Virus record (IMG/VR): IMGVR_UViG_3300025695_000006
Location: 1 to 64,000 of that record
DNA: 64,000 bases
Reading direction: 5' to 3' (one strand)
From: a virus
The notes under the pieces were generated by a model. That model made no database searches. It saw nothing but the letters and a program-made list of their open reading frames with translations, and was not told the DNA's origin. A program made the translations under genes and the position numbers. Below are positions 29,475-37,213 of this stretch, in pieces (positions within the stretch are counted from its first letter, which is position 1; each line of letters starts with the position of its first letter).

Positions 29475-30143
29475 TTAATTAAAATTAAATATTAGTTTTT
29501 TACCCGATACATCTGGTTTTACAGAAAACTGTATCGCATCAATCAAGGCTTTTAAATTATCCCCTTTAGCGATTAGTTTGTAGAACGTGTCTAGTGATAC
29601 GCCGTCTAAGAAACTATATGTTATACTCTTAACTTTTTTAGTATCTCTTTCCACTATAGCTTCAATACTTTTGTTAGTAGATACTATTTTAGCGTACTTT
29701 TCATCTTTGAAACTATCATCAATATTAACTTCTAATCTAAACCTATTACTTAGTAGTGGTTTAAGGTTCGTTAATTTATCTGATTGATTTTTTTTAAGGT
29801 AATCGTAATTAGAACCAAGGTCTACACCTATCTTAGGTATTTTAACACTTTTTATAACACCTTCTTTTTGTAGATAAAATAGTAAAGAGAATACTATAGT
29901 AGTTAATTTATTTAATTCAACTAAATCATCATTATCTAAAAAATATCGATACTGATAATGATGCCCTAAATAATTCTTCATAGCGTCATCCGTATTTTTA
30001 TTAGCTCTAGACGCCATGGCTGAAGATACTTCTGCGTCAGCATTAGATAAGAAATCATCGAAATTCTTTGGTTTATCATTAGATTCGTTTAATTCTTTCA
30101 GTATTAAACTAACTTGCGATTCCGTTAAAATATATTTCTTCAT
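29475..30143 (-). CDS. Unknown protein between tail chaperones and tape measure
   Basis: 222 residues, starting MKKYILTESQVSLILKELNE, an amphipathic leader type seen on several proteins of large Bacteroidota phages. The rest is mixed alpha/beta with a basic C-terminal half (IVERDTKKVKSITYSFLDG, SVKPDVSGKKLIFNFN). No catalytic motif, signal peptide or transmembrane helix is evident. It starts after the terminator that ends the chaperone unit and 12 nt beyond a TATTTATA motif, and is 8 nt from the tape-measure gene, so it is likely the first gene of the tape-measure transcript. It may help tail assembly, by position only. Confidence 0.6.
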   Translation of the reverse strand: MKKYILTESQVSLILKELNESNDKPKNFDDFLSNADAEVSSAMASRANKNTDDAMKNYLGHHYQYRYFLDNDDLVELNKLTTIVFSLLFYLQKEGVIKSVKIPKIGVDLGSNYDYLKKNQSDKLTNLKPLLSNRFRLEVNIDDSFKDEKYAKIVSTNKSIEAIVERDTKKVKSITYSFLDGVSLDTFYKLIAKGDNLKALIDAIQFSVKPDVSGKKLIFNFN

Positions 30144-30155
30144 AATTCTTTTATT

Positions 30156-30163
30156 TATAAATA
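30156..30163 (-). promoter_or_regulatory. TATTTATA motif upstream of the 222-residue gene (late promoter candidate)
   Basis: The minus strand reads TATTTATA 12 nt before the ATG at 30143 and directly after a terminator, which is the layout expected where one transcript ends and another starts. A second overlapping octamer in the other orientation is also present. Confidence 0.4.
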
Positions 30164-30173
30164 CCTTTAAAAC

Positions 30174-30204
30174 AAAAAACCCACGATTAAGTGGGTTTTT
30201 TTTT
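30174..30204 (-). terminator. Bidirectional-looking intrinsic terminator after the chaperone pair
   Basis: Stem CCCAC (30180-30184) and GTGGG (30191-30195) with a 6-nt loop is flanked by six A on one side and nine T on the other, so either direction ends in a T-run. It abuts the stop codon of the gp51-like ORF and separates it from the next transcription unit. Confidence 0.75.
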
Positions 30205-30451
30205 AATTTCTTTTAGATTTAGATTTTTGTATCTCTCTTTCTCTAGATTCTTTAATTTTGTCGTTCTCTTCCATTAGTATTTCAATAAACTTTCTTCTCT
30301 CGAATACTGGCATAGTAATAACGTCACGGTATGTAAAATTCCCGTGTTTAACTAACACATAGGATTCGTACATCATTTGAGATCTATAATCAAACGTAAG
30401 GCCAAAGAAATTTGGATGTAATGGGAAGTTCACCAAAAAAAAACTCTCCAC
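30203..30451 (-). CDS. Second tail-assembly chaperone ORF, gp51-like (start uncertain, may be made by frameshift)
   Basis: The open frame gives 82 residues if translation began at the GTG at 30451, which lies inside the upstream 252-residue gene. The body reads HPNFFGLTFDYRSQMMYESYVLVKHGNF, then YRDVITMPVFERRKFIEIL and a basic tail, like small hub-assembly or tape-measure chaperone proteins. No ATG occurs near the start. The upstream frame crosses a run of nine T (30443-30435) exactly where the two frames overlap, and a -2 or +1 slip there would join them into a fusion of about 315 residues. I consider the C-terminal extension route at least as likely as the GTG start. Confidence 0.6.
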   Translation of the reverse strand: MESFFLVNFPLHPNFFGLTFDYRSQMMYESYVLVKHGNFTYRDVITMPVFERRKFIEILMEENDKIKESREREIQKSKSKRN

Positions 30452-31148
30452 TTGGAGCTTGTATATTAATCGTTAAGTCTAGCCCAGGTTCGTTGTCGTT
30501 TAGGTACTTTCTGAATTTCGAGGAATCCATTGGAGACATAGCGTCTACGAATTGAACAATAGCTGCTTTATCCCTAATCCCATCAACTTCTGTTATTTGA
30601 TTTTGTAATCTAAGTGTCATTACTTGTGATATAGCGCTTGAACCTAGTTTCTTACTTCTAATCTGATCGTCTTTAATCAACTTCTCATCTTCATAAGCAG
30701 TTAGGAATTTAAATTTTACGGTTTTACCAGATTTTGGTAGTAAGAAAGAACACTCGCCGTTATCATCAGGAGTTAAATCAACTTCTTTTATAGGAAACTG
30801 ACTAATATCAATATCCTCTACAAAAGTCTCATCTGTTTTAGGGTCTGTTAATTCTACTGGGTATATCTCACCATAACCAGTAGACCTAAGGAAGAAAATA
30901 ATAGCGTTTCTATCTCCAGGTAATAAATCCCCAGCCTTAATGTCTTTGTCTAAGATTTTTTTCTCTAATAATACATCTAACACTTTACCGCTCTGTAATA
31001 AGTTTGGTGATGTTAATATGTTTTCGTCTGAAGCTGTCATGTAAGCAACTTTAACGGTGTCTTTCTTGTTTTTGTAAAACAACCCTTTTGAAGGTAATGT
31101 AATTACATCATGTGCTGGTTCAAAGTATACTTGTTCCGAATTTTCCAT
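30390..31148 (-). CDS. Tail/baseplate assembly chaperone, T4 gp26-like
   Basis: 252 residues. The N-terminus has the family pattern VITLPSKGLFYKNK, then KVAYMTASDENILTSPNLL, VLDVLLEKKI, and GDLLPGDRNAIIFFLRSTGYG, as in the T4 gp26-type baseplate/assembly proteins found across large phages. The C-terminal half is acidic (DISQFPIKEVDL) and ends SGEFFFGELPITSKFLWPYV. The T9 run that encodes FFF (residues 236-238) lies in the overlap with the gp51-like ORF. Position just ahead of the tape measure is the classical site of tail-assembly chaperones (lambda G/GT-like). A TATTTATA motif lies 32 nt upstream. The assembly role is well supported; the exact T4 counterpart is less certain. Confidence 0.75.
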   Translation of the reverse strand: MENSEQVYFEPAHDVITLPSKGLFYKNKKDTVKVAYMTASDENILTSPNLLQSGKVLDVLLEKKILDKDIKAGDLLPGDRNAIIFFLRSTGYGEIYPVELTDPKTDETFVEDIDISQFPIKEVDLTPDDNGECSFLLPKSGKTVKFKFLTAYEDEKLIKDDQIRSKKLGSSAISQVMTLRLQNQITEVDGIRDKAAIVQFVDAMSPMDSSKFRKYLNDNEPGLDLTINIQAPSGEFFFGELPITSKFLWPYV

Positions 31149-31180
31149 AATTTTATTTAAATGTGTTTTATTAATGTTTT

Positions 31181-31188
31181 TATAAATA
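31181..31188 (-). promoter_or_regulatory. TATTTATA motif upstream of gp26-like gene (late promoter candidate)
   Basis: The minus strand reads TATTTATA, 32 nt before the ATG at 31148, in the divergent gap shared with the Vsr-like gene. Confidence 0.4.
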
Positions 31189-31208
31189 CTGTATATTTTT
31201 TTTTCTTA

Positions 31209-31222
31209 AAATACTAGTATTT
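31209..31222. promoter_or_regulatory. 14-bp perfect palindrome in the divergent gap (possible operator)
   Basis: AAATACTAGTATTT is a perfect inverted repeat with no loop, located 19 nt before the Vsr-like ATG and between two divergent genes. Such sites often bind dimeric regulators, but no regulator gene is recognisable nearby and AT-rich palindromes can occur by chance. Confidence 0.3.
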
Positions 31223-31240
31223 ACTTAAAAGTAACACTAT

Positions 31241-31654
31241 ATGGCTAAAAAGAAAGTTAAAAAGAAAAATAAAATGAGGTCTGTTAGAAAAAAAATGAAT
31301 GGTACTTCTAAACTAGAGACTTCTTTTGCTGAAATATTGGAATCTTTAGACATAAAATTTAAACAACATTATATGTTTAAGGATAGGGAATTTGATTTTT
31401 TACTTACGGACCATAATATTATAGTTGAAACTCACGGTTGTTTCTACCATTGTTGTAAAGCACATAACCCAGAGGCTAAATATAGTTTTCAGAGGTCTAA
31501 TTTAAAAAACGATAAACACAAGGTTAAGCTAGTCAAGTTTGATCACAACTATACTTTACTGGTTGTTTGGGAACATGAAATGAGTGAGAATAAGTTGTTA
31601 GTTGAGCGGGTTAATAAATTTATTACCAAACACAGTAAGTTACTAAACGATTGA
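31241..31654 (+). CDS. Vsr-like endonuclease (PD-(D/E)XK-type), lone plus-strand gene
   Basis: 137 residues with a basic N-terminus. The core KLETSFAEILESLDIKF, DREFDFLLTDHNIIVETHGCFYHCC and, near residue 107, LLVVWEHEM follows very-short-patch-repair endonucleases: a catalytic aspartate (D52), an IVETHGCFYH block with the family's HGCFWH counterpart, and the terminal VVWE strand. Cysteines 71-72 and histidines could bind zinc as in Vsr. Vsr enzymes nick DNA at T:G mismatches, but phage relatives also act as freestanding homing or mobility nucleases. It is the only plus-strand gene within a 36-kb minus-strand block and has no adjacent methylase, which favours a mobile-nuclease role. Confidence 0.72.
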   Translation: MAKKKVKKKNKMRSVRKKMNGTSKLETSFAEILESLDIKFKQHYMFKDREFDFLLTDHNIIVETHGCFYHCCKAHNPEAKYSFQRSNLKNDKHKVKLVKFDHNYTLLVVWEHEMSENKLLVERVNKFITKHSKLLND

Positions 31655-31659
31655 GAATA

Positions 31660-31692
31660 AAAAAAAGGGGATATGATATACACACCCCCCTT
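31660..31692. terminator. Possible convergent terminator between Vsr-like and tube genes
   Basis: AAGGGG (31665-31670) can pair with CCCCTT (31687-31692) around a long internal segment, with an A/T-rich run on the outside. It lies between the convergent ends of the Vsr-like and tail-tube genes. The loop is long, so stability is uncertain. Confidence 0.4.
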
Positions 31693-31716
31693 ATATTAAT
31701 GATAATAGTTTTTTTA

Positions 31717-32205
31717 TTAGTAAACTAATATACAACGATCCATTCTTAATGTTGCAGATATATCTGCGATCTCATCGTCGCTATATTCTAGAGAACCGAA
31801 ATCAACGTTAGTTAAGAAAGTTCCTTGAAGAATCCATTTCTCAACAACAACACCAGTTGGGTCTAACATTTCTAATTCTATATCTTTTTTATAACCTGCG
31901 GCATAACCCATACGTCCTGTTACAGATTCAGCGTGTAAACGAACCCACTCCATCAATGCTTGAGCAGCTGAAGGTCCAATAGGGTCTTTAAATGTAACAT
32001 CAATAGACTCCCAGTTAAATCTACCAGCAACATATGTTGATGTATTTAAAAAAGGTATTTCTACTTCGTTTATTGTAACCTTTGGTCTAGATGTAGAGAT
32101 CACAAACCACTCGTTAATACCTAGTGAACTTGGAAATCTTAAAATAAATCTGTTCTTCTTCTTTGGTTCGTAAGGAACAGGCATTTTCATTAATAAGTTA
32201 GCCAT
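31717..32205 (-). CDS. Tail tube protein, gp19-like
   Basis: 162 residues, the size of T4 gp19 (163). The sequence follows the T4 tube family: an N-terminal KKKNRFILRFPSSLGINEWF strand split by a turn, STSRPKVTINEVEIPFLN, then FNWESIDVTFKDPIGPSAAQ and ALMEWVRLHAE. The DPIGPS..ALMEWV stretch is especially characteristic. Hexamers of this protein stack to form the inner tube. It is encoded downstream of the sheath gene in the same direction, the standard sheath-tube order, with its own upstream TATTTATA motif and a 433-nt spacer. Confidence 0.93.
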   Translation of the reverse strand: MANLLMKMPVPYEPKKKNRFILRFPSSLGINEWFVISTSRPKVTINEVEIPFLNTSTYVAGRFNWESIDVTFKDPIGPSAAQALMEWVRLHAESVTGRMGYAAGYKKDIELEMLDPTGVVVEKWILQGTFLTNVDFGSLEYSDDEIADISATLRMDRCILVY

Positions 32206-32238
32206 ATTTTATATATTTAGTTTTTAATTATTCTTTCT

Positions 32239-32246
32239 TATAAATA
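32239..32246 (-). promoter_or_regulatory. TATTTATA motif upstream of the tail tube gene (late promoter candidate)
   Basis: The minus strand reads TATTTATA 33 nt before the tube ATG. The preceding sheath gene ends in a terminator, so the abundantly needed tube protein must have its own promoter in this spacer, which makes this copy one of the better supported. Confidence 0.5.
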
Positions 32247-32531
32247 CCCTCACTTTTACCTTTGTACACCTTATTTTAAAAAAAAGTTAATATAATTAAC
32301 TATATTTGTAAAAGTGTAACGATATAGTGATCGCGTACTGTTTTATTATAAATAGTCTAAAGACCATTTTTATCAAAATAATGGTTAAATAAAAAATAAT
32401 TCACCAATAACTTGACTTTTTGGTTTGAGATCCTTATTTTTGATAAGGCTATTATCCCAACCCCCATTATAATTAATATATATATAGTACATATTATAAT
32501 AATATAATAATATAATAATATAATAATATAT

Positions 32532-32590
32532 TGTACTATAATAATATATATAATATATGTACTATAATAATATATGTACTATAATAATAC
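32532..32590. repeat. Three copies of TGTACTATAATAATA in AT-rich tract
   Basis: Copies start at 32532, 32558 and 32575 (offsets 26 and 17 nt), each containing TATAAT. The tract is low-complexity, so it may have arisen by slippage, but the repeated GTAC-TATAAT core stands out against the plain ATA runs next to it. Confidence 0.6.
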
Positions 32591-32622
32591 AAAAAAAAGA
32601 AGGGTAACTTAATACCCTTCTT
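32591..32622 (-). terminator. Intrinsic terminator of the sheath gene
   Basis: A perfect 9-bp stem (AAGAAGGGT at 32597-32605 with ACCCTTCTT at 32614-32622), an 8-nt loop, and eight T on the minus strand after the stem. It lies 16 nt beyond the sheath stop codon. Confidence 0.88.
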
Positions 32623-32638
32623 AATACATTATTTATTT

Positions 32639-35600
32639 TTAGATGTTATCAAAAGATACGTTCTGAGGAGTAACTGTGAACTCAAGCTCTATGAACTCTA
32701 ACGTTGGTGTGGGTTTGATAAATATCTTACCTCTCAACGTATTTCTATCTCCATCTTCAATATCCATTTCAACTGAAACTCTAAAGTCTGTTAAACCTCT
32801 TTCTTTTCTTATGTTATCCAATATAGGGTTAACTAATGATAAGAATTGATTTCTAACCGTAGTATCATTCGGATCAAATAATAATCTTTTAGATACACTC
32901 ATTATTAATCTTCTAGCTTGTAATAACAATCTTCTAATGTTAAGTCTATCAAGAGCACTTGATTTAATCTGTAAGTTTCTGTTACCCCAGATAACAACTC
33001 CAACGTCTGAATATGTTGCTAATGGGTTAATTCTACCTGGGTAAAGTACATCTCTAGACTCTTGATCTAGCGCTATACGAGCTCTATTACATTTAACCAG
33101 ACCTCTGTTATAACCAGCTGTCGCAAACCATGGGAAAGAAACGTTATCAGTGTAAGCTAAATTCCTAACTACTTCAGCGGTAGGTGGTATAAATAAATTA
33201 GCGTTATTAGTCGTGTCGTTAATTTGAATCCATGGGTAATATAGAGCAGTGTAACTAGAATCTATTTCAGTACCTTCAAGTTCATCAACAATATCCTCAG
33301 CGTAATACCAGTTTTCTGAATCAGAAGGGTTACTGTTATTCAATAACTTTATATCTGGTAAAGTAGGTAAGTAGATAGTGTCTAATCTTTTCTCTTCAAC
33401 AATCTCGATAGCATCTCTTACCAAATCAGTGTTATTCAACACATCAATACCAGGGGTAGTTAATATGTTTATAGCTATTTCCTCAGGATTCTGCATACTT
33501 CTCAATCCGTATAGAGTAGAGTAGTAATCAGAAGTACCAAACAATTCAGCGTACTCCACATTTGTGAATGTATCGAAAGAACTATTAACGAAACCAGTTC
33601 TACCTATTTTATAATCATCTGTATTAGTTCTATTAACTCTATAAGCATCCCAACCATCAAAACCACCTGAAAATAAACAAGTGAATTTTCTAGTTCTCAT
33701 ACTGTTATAAGGGTGGGTTGTAGTACCATCAACGATAGTAGCATCGTTAAAAGTCCCAACACCTACAGCAAATACCTCTTCATTTGTCATAGAGTCAATA
33801 ATAGCCGAAGCGTTAGTATCCATATGGAAACCTTTAGTTTTTGTTATATAATCATCACCAGTATTGTAAGCGTTATCACCTAAAATACTTTTCTTACCTT
33901 TGAATAGTAATAAATCTTTATCATAACCAAATTGACTAGAAAAGCCTAGGTAGTGTTTACGAACAACATCTCCAGAAGAAATTGTAGCGTTATCAAAAGG
34001 TGGGTCAAAAACAACATCACCAGGTGAATAATACTCTAACTTGTAAGGTACTTCAGGTACAGAAAGAGAACCTAAGTCATCAACTCTAAATTCATAACCT
34101 TCGAAACCAGAAGCAACACCATCGCTAGGTGCGTTATCTGCCATTTCTAAAATAACATAACTACTCTTTAAAGGGTATTTATTATCGATAGTACCTATTT
34201 TTCTACCTATGTAATTATCTAAAGACTCGTCCATTGTACAATCAACAAATTTCTCTAGAATAACAGGAGACTTATCACTATCATTAAAAGATCTAATATA
34301 TAAATCGAAAGTTCTTTTAGATAGATCTACATTAGCGATAGATAATTTTATTTCATAATTAGCGTTAGTACCGTCAGATATAGAAATTAATCTAAACATT
34401 CTTTGTGGTAAACCACCTCGTAATTCAGATACAATAAAAGGTGTTACTGGAGATTGAAATTGGAATTTATAATGATCCCAGCTATTCTCAGAAACTAACT
34501 CAGTGTGTAAACCTTTTATCTTACCGTTTAATCTACCCATTTTTAAAGAGTTATCATAAACTTCTTCAACAAATATCATAGCGTCACCATCATCAGGTGT
34601 AGAACCGATAACCTTCTTAATGTAATTCGCTTTAGTTTGATCTAAAGATACAGTATAAGAAAAATCGCTACCAGTAGGGTTACCCGTAGTACCAGTTAAC
34701 TCGAAAGACAAGAAAGGGTTATTAACCATATCGTCCTGAGCATTCATACTTAAAGTAGCTGCGTTATATTTAAGTACATCAGAAACATACCCACCTCTAC
34801 TTCTAATAGTAGCTACAGTTTTATTATGACCTTCATTATAAGGTGAAGCACTTAAAACAGTTGTATATAATTCTAATTCACCAGCTATAGTAGTAATACC
34901 ACTAGGTGTGAAACTATGACAAAATAAACCAAAACTAGTACCCACATATTCCTCGTTAGAAGAATTATAAACTAATTCGTTATTAAGTATATACGAATCT
35001 CTATCACTTACAGGTACAGACGAAGGTAATTCGTAAGCATCTATATAAGTAGGTATTACACCATTAACAGTATTAGCATCATTATCTATATCTGTCTCTA
35101 ATTGAGAGGTTAATAACCCCCAATACATAGAGTGTTTTTTATCATAAAAACGTGCGTTCTGATAACCACCTATTGTAGTGAAATAACTTTCAAAAGTGGT
35201 GGTGAATTCAGTCGCATCAACACCAACAATATCAGATATGTAAGTTAATAAATCTGTATTACCTGAAACACTAGTCGTATAAAAAGAGTTAGTAGCGGTA
35301 TCAAATTCAAAAGCAATTGATTGTTTAGTGACACCAGTAGTTGACAAAGTTGATTCATCAACAGCCCCCATAGTCTTAATACTCCATGCCATACCAGCCT
35401 CGTACCCAGACAAACCTAACACTCTAGTTACATACAATTGGTTTGATTGAGTTAAATACTGTTTAGCAATATAAGGTAACTCATATTTAACTATTTGTGT
35501 GTTTTTAAATTTTTGTGGGTCAGTTCCCCCAAAAGTTGTTTGAAACTCGTCAAAGTTTCTAATAAACATCGGTTGGAACGCAGGTCCCTTCAACGTTTCA

Positions 35601-35701
35601 CCTACACTACCTAGTGTAGTAACACCAACAGTTTCTGTTGTGAAGGATAAGTCTTTTTCGGTTGTGTAAACACCTGGAGATGCATATACTTTATTTGCCA
35701 T
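32639..35701 (-). CDS. Tail sheath protein, gp18-like
   Basis: 1020 residues, well above T4 gp18 (659). The N-terminus has the sheath hallmark YASPGVYTTEKDLSFTTE followed by VGVTTLGSVGETLKGPAF and FDEFQTTFGG. The C-terminal core shows NPLATYSDVGVVIWGNRNLQ, SALDRLNIRRLLLQARRLI and GLTDFRVSVE, the conserved assembly and arm-exchange region of contractile sheaths. The extra length lies in the middle (about residues 100-650), where an Asn/Ser/Thr/Asp-rich insertion probably forms domains on the sheath surface. It follows the gp15-like terminator gene and has its own transcription terminator. Sheath identity is certain from both ends. Confidence 0.93.
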   Translation of the reverse strand: MANKVYASPGVYTTEKDLSFTTETVGVTTLGSVGETLKGPAFQPMFIRNFDEFQTTFGGTDPQKFKNTQIVKYELPYIAKQYLTQSNQLYVTRVLGLSGYEAGMAWSIKTMGAVDESTLSTTGVTKQSIAFEFDTATNSFYTTSVSGNTDLLTYISDIVGVDATEFTTTFESYFTTIGGYQNARFYDKKHSMYWGLLTSQLETDIDNDANTVNGVIPTYIDAYELPSSVPVSDRDSYILNNELVYNSSNEEYVGTSFGLFCHSFTPSGITTIAGELELYTTVLSASPYNEGHNKTVATIRSRGGYVSDVLKYNAATLSMNAQDDMVNNPFLSFELTGTTGNPTGSDFSYTVSLDQTKANYIKKVIGSTPDDGDAMIFVEEVYDNSLKMGRLNGKIKGLHTELVSENSWDHYKFQFQSPVTPFIVSELRGGLPQRMFRLISISDGTNANYEIKLSIANVDLSKRTFDLYIRSFNDSDKSPVILEKFVDCTMDESLDNYIGRKIGTIDNKYPLKSSYVILEMADNAPSDGVASGFEGYEFRVDDLGSLSVPEVPYKLEYYSPGDVVFDPPFDNATISSGDVVRKHYLGFSSQFGYDKDLLLFKGKKSILGDNAYNTGDDYITKTKGFHMDTNASAIIDSMTNEEVFAVGVGTFNDATIVDGTTTHPYNSMRTRKFTCLFSGGFDGWDAYRVNRTNTDDYKIGRTGFVNSSFDTFTNVEYAELFGTSDYYSTLYGLRSMQNPEEIAINILTTPGIDVLNNTDLVRDAIEIVEEKRLDTIYLPTLPDIKLLNNSNPSDSENWYYAEDIVDELEGTEIDSSYTALYYPWIQINDTTNNANLFIPPTAEVVRNLAYTDNVSFPWFATAGYNRGLVKCNRARIALDQESRDVLYPGRINPLATYSDVGVVIWGNRNLQIKSSALDRLNIRRLLLQARRLIMSVSKRLLFDPNDTTVRNQFLSLVNPILDNIRKERGLTDFRVSVEMDIEDGDRNTLRGKIFIKPTPTLEFIELEFTVTPQNVSFDNI

Positions 35702-35805
35702 ATCTTATAAATTTATTAATCTTTTAATTTTACTTATTGATAAATATTAAACTTTTTATCAAAAAACCAGAAACTTTCAGCATTTCATAAAAAGTTACTT
35801 TATTT

Positions 35806-36573
35806 TTAATTATTTTCTGTTATAGTTATTGTCCTACTTACTGAAGGAGTTACAATGAAATCTTCTGGATCCAATATGAAACCCTGTAAGTTAAAAGTGT
35901 ATAATTGAACATAAAATCTTTTATTATTTAAATCAGTTACTTGACTCTCATCTGATGTATCTTCCAACACAATTGGTATATAATGACCATTAACAGCGGT
36001 ATAAGCCTGTCTACTTTGAAAATTCTTTAAAACTATAGCGTTAAACTTATTCAGTTCCTGTTGTCTATATGAGAATATCCTCACAGAATAATTTATATCT
36101 ACAGGTATAGGTTGAGGTATTTGATACACATCAACACCCCTATTATTACCATCCCATGTAGGAACCTCAGCGTAAGTGTAATGTCTACCAGTAGGTATAT
36201 TATATCTCATAGAAGGGTTGGTACCATACTTTGTATCAGGACTTCTAACTATATTAATAAAAGGTATTTTAGTGTTTTTATATTCATCAGAAAACTTCCA
36301 AGTCTGAGAAAATTCATTCCAAGCCTGTATACCCATCATAAAAACTGGAGTTTTTTCTCCATTAAGTGTTAATGACAATTCATTATTAACGAATTCCTTA
36401 AAACCCCTATCTAAATCAATATGTAAAACACCTTTAGGTAAATAAGTATCCTTATCAACAATCATATCCTTCATATTCTCAGCCGCACCACTCTGCATAG
36501 AGTAAGGGTAAGTAATATTAGAACGATCTCTCGTTATGTTTATTTTCTTTTTAAAAGAACCAGGTAAAGCCAT
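35806..36573 (-). CDS. Tail terminator / sheath-completion protein, gp15-like
   Basis: 255 residues (T4 gp15 is 272). The C-terminal half matches the gp15 pattern: PQPIPVDINYSVRIFSYRQQE, KFNAIVLKNFQSRQAY, GHYIPIVLED, then KRFYVQLYTFNLQGFILDPEDF, corresponding to the Yelsiftryed, ILPYF, IPI-L and F-V-GW-PP blocks of the T4 protein. The N-terminal half has ITYPYSMQSGAA and GIQAWNEFSQTWKF. gp15 caps the tail and joins it to the neck. It lies just before the sheath gene and 2 nt after the gp14-like gene, the T4 order 14-15-18-19. The match is by pattern rather than strong identity. Confidence 0.68.
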   Translation of the reverse strand: MALPGSFKKKINITRDRSNITYPYSMQSGAAENMKDMIVDKDTYLPKGVLHIDLDRGFKEFVNNELSLTLNGEKTPVFMMGIQAWNEFSQTWKFSDEYKNTKIPFINIVRSPDTKYGTNPSMRYNIPTGRHYTYAEVPTWDGNNRGVDVYQIPQPIPVDINYSVRIFSYRQQELNKFNAIVLKNFQSRQAYTAVNGHYIPIVLEDTSDESQVTDLNNKRFYVQLYTFNLQGFILDPEDFIVTPSVSRTITITENN

Positions 36574-36575
36574 AA

Positions 36576-37097
36576 TTACAATCCATTAAAAACGTTAGGG
36601 TCAACGCTAGTACATTTTATTCTTCTGAAGTAACCCTTATAACCGAAATGAGAACTAGGGTTATCACTAGTGATTTTACCATCATCAAACACGGTAAAAT
36701 ACTTAAAATTATCTTCATAATCCGAGTAACCAACCATATCACCATACGATATATCAATACCCTTCTCCTCCAATTGTTTCTTTAAAAGAGTGAACTCTAA
36801 ATTACCGTAATCTTGATACCTCATATTACCATCTGGTAAATAAGATTTATTTTCACTAGTAGATAAATTAAGTATAACCTTCAGTTCAACAGGAGCCTTA
36901 AATCTAATATCAGAAGCATTACCTTCCTGATAAACATCATCAACCTGAGTATTAACCCTATCTATCCTAAATAAAACAACGGTAAAATTCATATCTCCCT
37001 CAATGAGTTCTGTCGCCATGTCTAATTCTAATCTGAAGTCTTCTTCGTCATAAAATTTATTTAATCTAGTATTAGGTATCCTAGTCTTTCTATTCAT
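36576..37097 (-). CDS. Neck protein, gp14-like
   Basis: 173 residues. An ELIEGDMNFTVVLFRIDR strand, DVYQEGNASDIRFKAPVEL, VILNLSTSENKS, and near the end GDMVGYSDYEDNFKYFTVFDDG follow the layout of phage neck proteins. It precedes the gp15-like gene and is preceded by a TATTTATA motif on the same strand, so it opens the tail operon. T4 gp14 is longer (256). Identification depends largely on gene order and the presence of gp13- and gp15-like neighbours. Confidence 0.55.
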   Translation of the reverse strand: MNRKTRIPNTRLNKFYDEEDFRLELDMATELIEGDMNFTVVLFRIDRVNTQVDDVYQEGNASDIRFKAPVELKVILNLSTSENKSYLPDGNMRYQDYGNLEFTLLKKQLEEKGIDISYGDMVGYSDYEDNFKYFTVFDDGKITSDNPSSHFGYKGYFRRIKCTSVDPNVFNGL

Positions 37098-37119
37098 ATT
37101 AATATAGTTATCTATTACA

Positions 37120-37127
37120 TATAAATA
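37120..37127 (-). promoter_or_regulatory. TATTTATA motif upstream of gp14-like gene (late promoter candidate)
   Basis: The minus strand reads TATTTATA, 22 nt before the ATG at 37097, in the divergent gap with the SNF2 helicase gene. It is the first motif of the minus-strand tail operon. Confidence 0.42.
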
Positions 37128-37213
37128 GTTTCATTTATTAATGAATTGACTTTTATTTTAACAAGTCCTATTATTAATAAAGAATAAAGGTTTGAAATAC
37201 ATGTATTCATATA

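Larger units (their letters stand above)
32206..32638. other. Largest gene-free interval: AT-rich spacer with stem-loops and short repeats
   Basis: 433 nt without a plausible gene, between sheath and tube. From right to left it holds the sheath terminator, an AT microsatellite (about 32480-32590) containing three copies of TGTACTATAATAATA at 32532, 32558 and 32575, then small stem-loops such as CCTTAT/ATAAGG near 32430-32446 and CCATT/AATGG near 32367-32388, and finally a TATTTATA motif 33 nt before the tube gene. It may be a late promoter region, an origin, or the leader of a non-coding RNA, but none of these can be chosen from sequence. Confidence 0.5.

Noticed and set aside
32301-32308. 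TATATTTG on the plus strand, matching a Bacteroidota -7 box
   Set aside because: There is no TTTG-like box at the right distance and no plus-strand gene downstream before the convergent sheath gene.
35702-35805. Hairpin TTGATAAA/TTTATCAA between gp15-like and sheath genes
   Set aside because: No T-run follows the stem on the minus strand, and it is A/T only, so it is not a convincing terminator. A TATTTATC sequence here is one mismatch from the late motif and was left out as a feature.
37146-37174. TTGACT-N17-TATTAT resembling a sigma-70 promoter for the SNF2 gene
   Set aside because: The spacing looks ideal, but the probable host group does not use TTGACA boxes and such matches occur by chance in AT-rich DNA. 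I did not list it as a feature.
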